Shown here: positions 62,566 to 64,000 of the stretch, one piece after another
Layout: each line of letters starts with the position of its first letter
Position numbering within the stretch: the first letter of the stretch is position 1
DNA from: an uncultured Bacilli bacterium
GTDB taxonomy: Bacteria; Bacillota_I; Bacilli_A; RF39; UBA660
Length of the DNA: 64,000 bases
Direction of reading: 5' to 3'
NCBI GenBank assembly: GCA_934098745.1
Contig: CAKOPG010000005.1
Location: 1-64,000, forward strand
Translations under genes and position numbers: made by a program
The notes under the pieces: generated by a model
What the model was told of the DNA's origin: nothing
What the model saw: the letters and a program-made list of their open reading frames with translations, nothing else
Database searches by the model: none

Positions 62566-63108
62566 TCAAAAGTATTTTACATCATCTCTAAAATATATAT
62601 TATTATCCATCTCATATCCTAAAGTAGTTTTATCACCATGTCCTGGATATATTGTAATATCTCGATCATATTTTTTTATTTTTTCAATAGAAGATAACAT
62701 TAAAGGAATACTACCACCCTCCATATCACATCTACCTATACCATCTTTAAAAATAAAATCACCCGTTAACATTATCTTATCTTTTCTACTATATAAAGTT
62801 ATTGCATCTTCCTTATGACCGGGAGTATATATAACTTCAAAATTAAATTCACCTATCTTATTATTACCCTCTATTAAATTACTCTTATCATATACCGGAC
62901 AATTATATTTATCTACTATATCTTTAATTGCCCCAATATGATCAAAATGATAATGCGTAATAACTATTCCTATAACTTTTTTATTACCTATCTTTTCTAT
63001 TATCTTATCACCATCATCACCCGGATCTATTACCAAAACATCTCTATTATTATAAACTAAATAACAATTACATTTCAAATATCCTACTTTAATTATCTCT
63101 ATTTTCAT
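62566..63108 (-). CDS. Metallo-beta-lactamase-fold hydrolase, glyoxalase II-like
   Basis: 180 aa. The zinc motif is THYHFDHIG (about 50-58), followed by TPGHKEDAI (about 95), LTGDFIFKDGIGR and YPGHGDKTT (about 153), which supply further zinc ligands. Small proteins of this type hydrolyse thioesters; a persulfide dioxygenase or S-lactoylglutathione role is possible. Substrate not determinable here. Confidence 0.85.
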   Translation of the reverse strand: MKIEIIKVGYLKCNCYLVYNNRDVLVIDPGDDGDKIIEKIGNKKVIGIVITHYHFDHIGAIKDIVDKYNCPVYDKSNLIEGNNKIGEFNFEVIYTPGHKEDAITLYSRKDKIMLTGDFIFKDGIGRCDMEGGSIPLMLSSIEKIKKYDRDITIYPGHGDKTTLGYEMDNNIYFRDDVKYF

Positions 63109-63222
63109 ATATCATCACATCTTTATTTTAACATTCATCCAAATAAATTACAATTAGCTAACTAAAAAGTATTTATTTTTATTATAATATTATGATATGA
63201 TATTATTGAAAGGAGTATTAAT

Positions 63223-63636
63223 ATGTACAATTTTGATTATATGACAAATCCCAGTACTACAAATATTACTAGTAATATTATTGATTTTGGTATATGGGGA
63301 GTAATATCTGCCGTTCTAGCTATTATCGGAGGAATTACCGCATATTTCATGTTTTTAAAACCAGATAAAAAAACAGATAATAAATTTCTTACATGGTTAA
63401 AAGATTTTGCAAACTTTAAAACTATGTTAATTGAACCTCTTTTAAAAGTTACTTATATTATTTTAGCCTTGTTCATAACATTAGCCTCTTTAGGACTAAT
63501 TGGTAAAAGTTTTATTGGCTTTATCTTAACATTAACCATCGGTAATTTAATCATAAGAATATCTTATGAAACAGCCCTAATAATTATTATGTTATGGAAA
63601 AATACCAATGAAATCAACAAAAAAATTAAAAAGTAA
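63223..63636 (+). CDS. Small membrane protein, DUF4282-like
   Basis: 137 aa with three helices (about 22-45, 75-97 and 100-125). The end IGNLIIRISYETALIIIMLWKNTNEI follows the DUF4282 pattern (Arg and Glu in the last helix, then a polar tail). Function unknown. A GGAG site precedes the ATG and a terminator follows. Confidence 0.6.
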   Translation: MYNFDYMTNPSTTNITSNIIDFGIWGVISAVLAIIGGITAYFMFLKPDKKTDNKFLTWLKDFANFKTMLIEPLLKVTYIILALFITLASLGLIGKSFIGFILTLTIGNLIIRISYETALIIIMLWKNTNEINKKIKK

Positions 63637-63661
63637 AAGGTGCAAACCTTTTCTTTTTTTG
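63635..63661 (+). terminator. Terminator upstream of clpP
   Basis: AAAAGGT-GCA-AACCTTTT then CTTTTTTT, starting at the stop codon of the DUF4282-like gene. Confidence 0.75.
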
Positions 63662-63720
63662 TCGATTTCTTTTTATATCTATTTTTATATTTTTATATTA
63701 TTATATTAATAGGTGATAAA

Positions 63721-64000
63721 ATGTTAATACCAACAGTTATTGAAAAAAGTAGTATGGGAGAACGTGCTTATGATATTTACTCACGTCTTCTTAAAAATAG
63801 AATTATCTTATTAAGTGGTGAAATTGATGACAATTTAGCTAATGTCATCATTGCCCAACTTCTCTATCTTGATAGTATTGAAGAAAGTGATATTTCTCTC
63901 TATATAAACTCTCCCGGTGGCTCTATTACTTCTGGAATGGCTATCTATGACACGATGAATTTTATTAAAAGTGATGTTTCCACGACCTGTATTGGTATGT
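63721..64000 (+). CDS. clpP: ATP-dependent Clp protease proteolytic subunit (cut by window edge)
   Basis: 93 codons are visible before the edge. MLIPTVIEKSSMGERAYDIYSRLLKNRIILL, then SLYINSPGGSITSGMAIYDTM, are ClpP hallmarks, including the oxyanion-loop PGGS; the catalytic Ser lies beyond the edge. GGTGAT precedes the ATG at 63721. It forms the barrel that degrades proteins with ClpX or ClpC. Confidence 0.93.
   Translation, partial: MLIPTVIEKSSMGERAYDIYSRLLKNRIILLSGEIDDNLANVIIAQLLYLDSIEESDISLYINSPGGSITSGMAIYDTMNFIKSDVSTTCIGM

Noticed and set aside
1..64000. CRISPR arrays, prophage or insertion sequences with transposase
   Set aside because: No regularly spaced direct repeats, no phage structural or integrase genes and no transposase ORF were found on either strand.
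1..64000. tRNA or rRNA genes
   Set aside because: I looked for the T-loop GGTTCGA pattern and rRNA landmarks and saw none; the only clear structural RNA is RNase P RNA.
1..64000. Recoding of TGA as tryptophan (Mollicute code)
   Set aside because: TGA terminates genes such as the PBP gene at 41495-41497, and tryptophan is encoded by TGG in conserved positions.

Overview
The window is AT-rich chromosomal DNA of a walled, low-GC Gram-positive bacterium (Bacillota). Supporting signs are lipoteichoic-acid (LTA) type sulfatases, GpsB and RodZ, a type B RNase P RNA, MraY/FtsW and a PASTA-tailed penicillin-binding protein, strong GGAGG ribosome sites, and an SspI-like spore protein gene. TGA is a stop codon (for example for the penicillin-binding protein), so this is not a recoded Mollicute. 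The asparagine-, lysine- and isoleucine-rich proteins fit a gut Bacilli or Erysipelotrichia-like lineage; this assignment is inference.

Layout. 0.2-8.1 kb: two LTA-synthase-like sulfatases and a CsbB/YfhO/GtcA-type trio, a complete-looking polymer glycosylation set. 8.2-16.3 kb: an ABC exporter, an amidase with Ig-like repeats, a secreted protein of unknown function and two arylsulfotransferase-like propellers. 16.3-18.1 kb: pgsA, rodZ, RNase P RNA and gpsB. 18.3-23.9 kb: a thiol-redox/cysteine desulfurase operon and a trmD-rimM-rRNA methylase operon. 24-34.5 kb: two large surface proteins with a formylglycine-generating-enzyme-like (FGE) C-terminus, flanking a rhomboid/ABC/M13 peptidase operon. 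34.6-38.6 kb: LemA/DUF2207, sspI-like and DUF3298 genes. 38.6-45.6 kb: two more surface proteins around pbp-mraY-ftsW. 45.6-50.7 kb: uvrB and an unusual nucleotide-chemistry operon (guanylate-kinase-like, CTP-synthase-like/RdgB fusion, broken Nudix). 50.7-64 kb: an ABC-F protein with an attenuator leader, an SH3b zinc-ribbon protein, an amino-acid ABC transporter, fhs-nadD-nadE, small regulators and the start of clpP.

The strongest unexpected signal is a family of about 200-bp promoter cassettes bounded by 24-25 bp perfect inverted repeats. Beside one surface-protein gene the internal promoter points away from the gene (45.4 kb copy points toward its gene; 25.9 kb copy points away). This is the architecture of invertible, phase-variable promoters. 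A second short palindromic repeat sits just 3' of three of these surface genes, suggesting cassette-like units. One surface gene also ends in a GC-rich, NNC-codon-rich lectin-like segment resembling the variable region of a diversity-generating retroelement target. No recombinase or reverse transcriptase lies in the window.

The second candidate system is the nucleotide operon at 47.9-50.7 kb. It has its own promoter with a perfect 20-bp palindrome, a 20-codon leader peptide overlapping a terminator, and three nucleotide-acting proteins, one a fusion I do not recognise as a described system. The ABC-F gene next to it has an independent leader peptide and attenuator, so two adjacent units appear to be controlled by translation-coupled attenuation.
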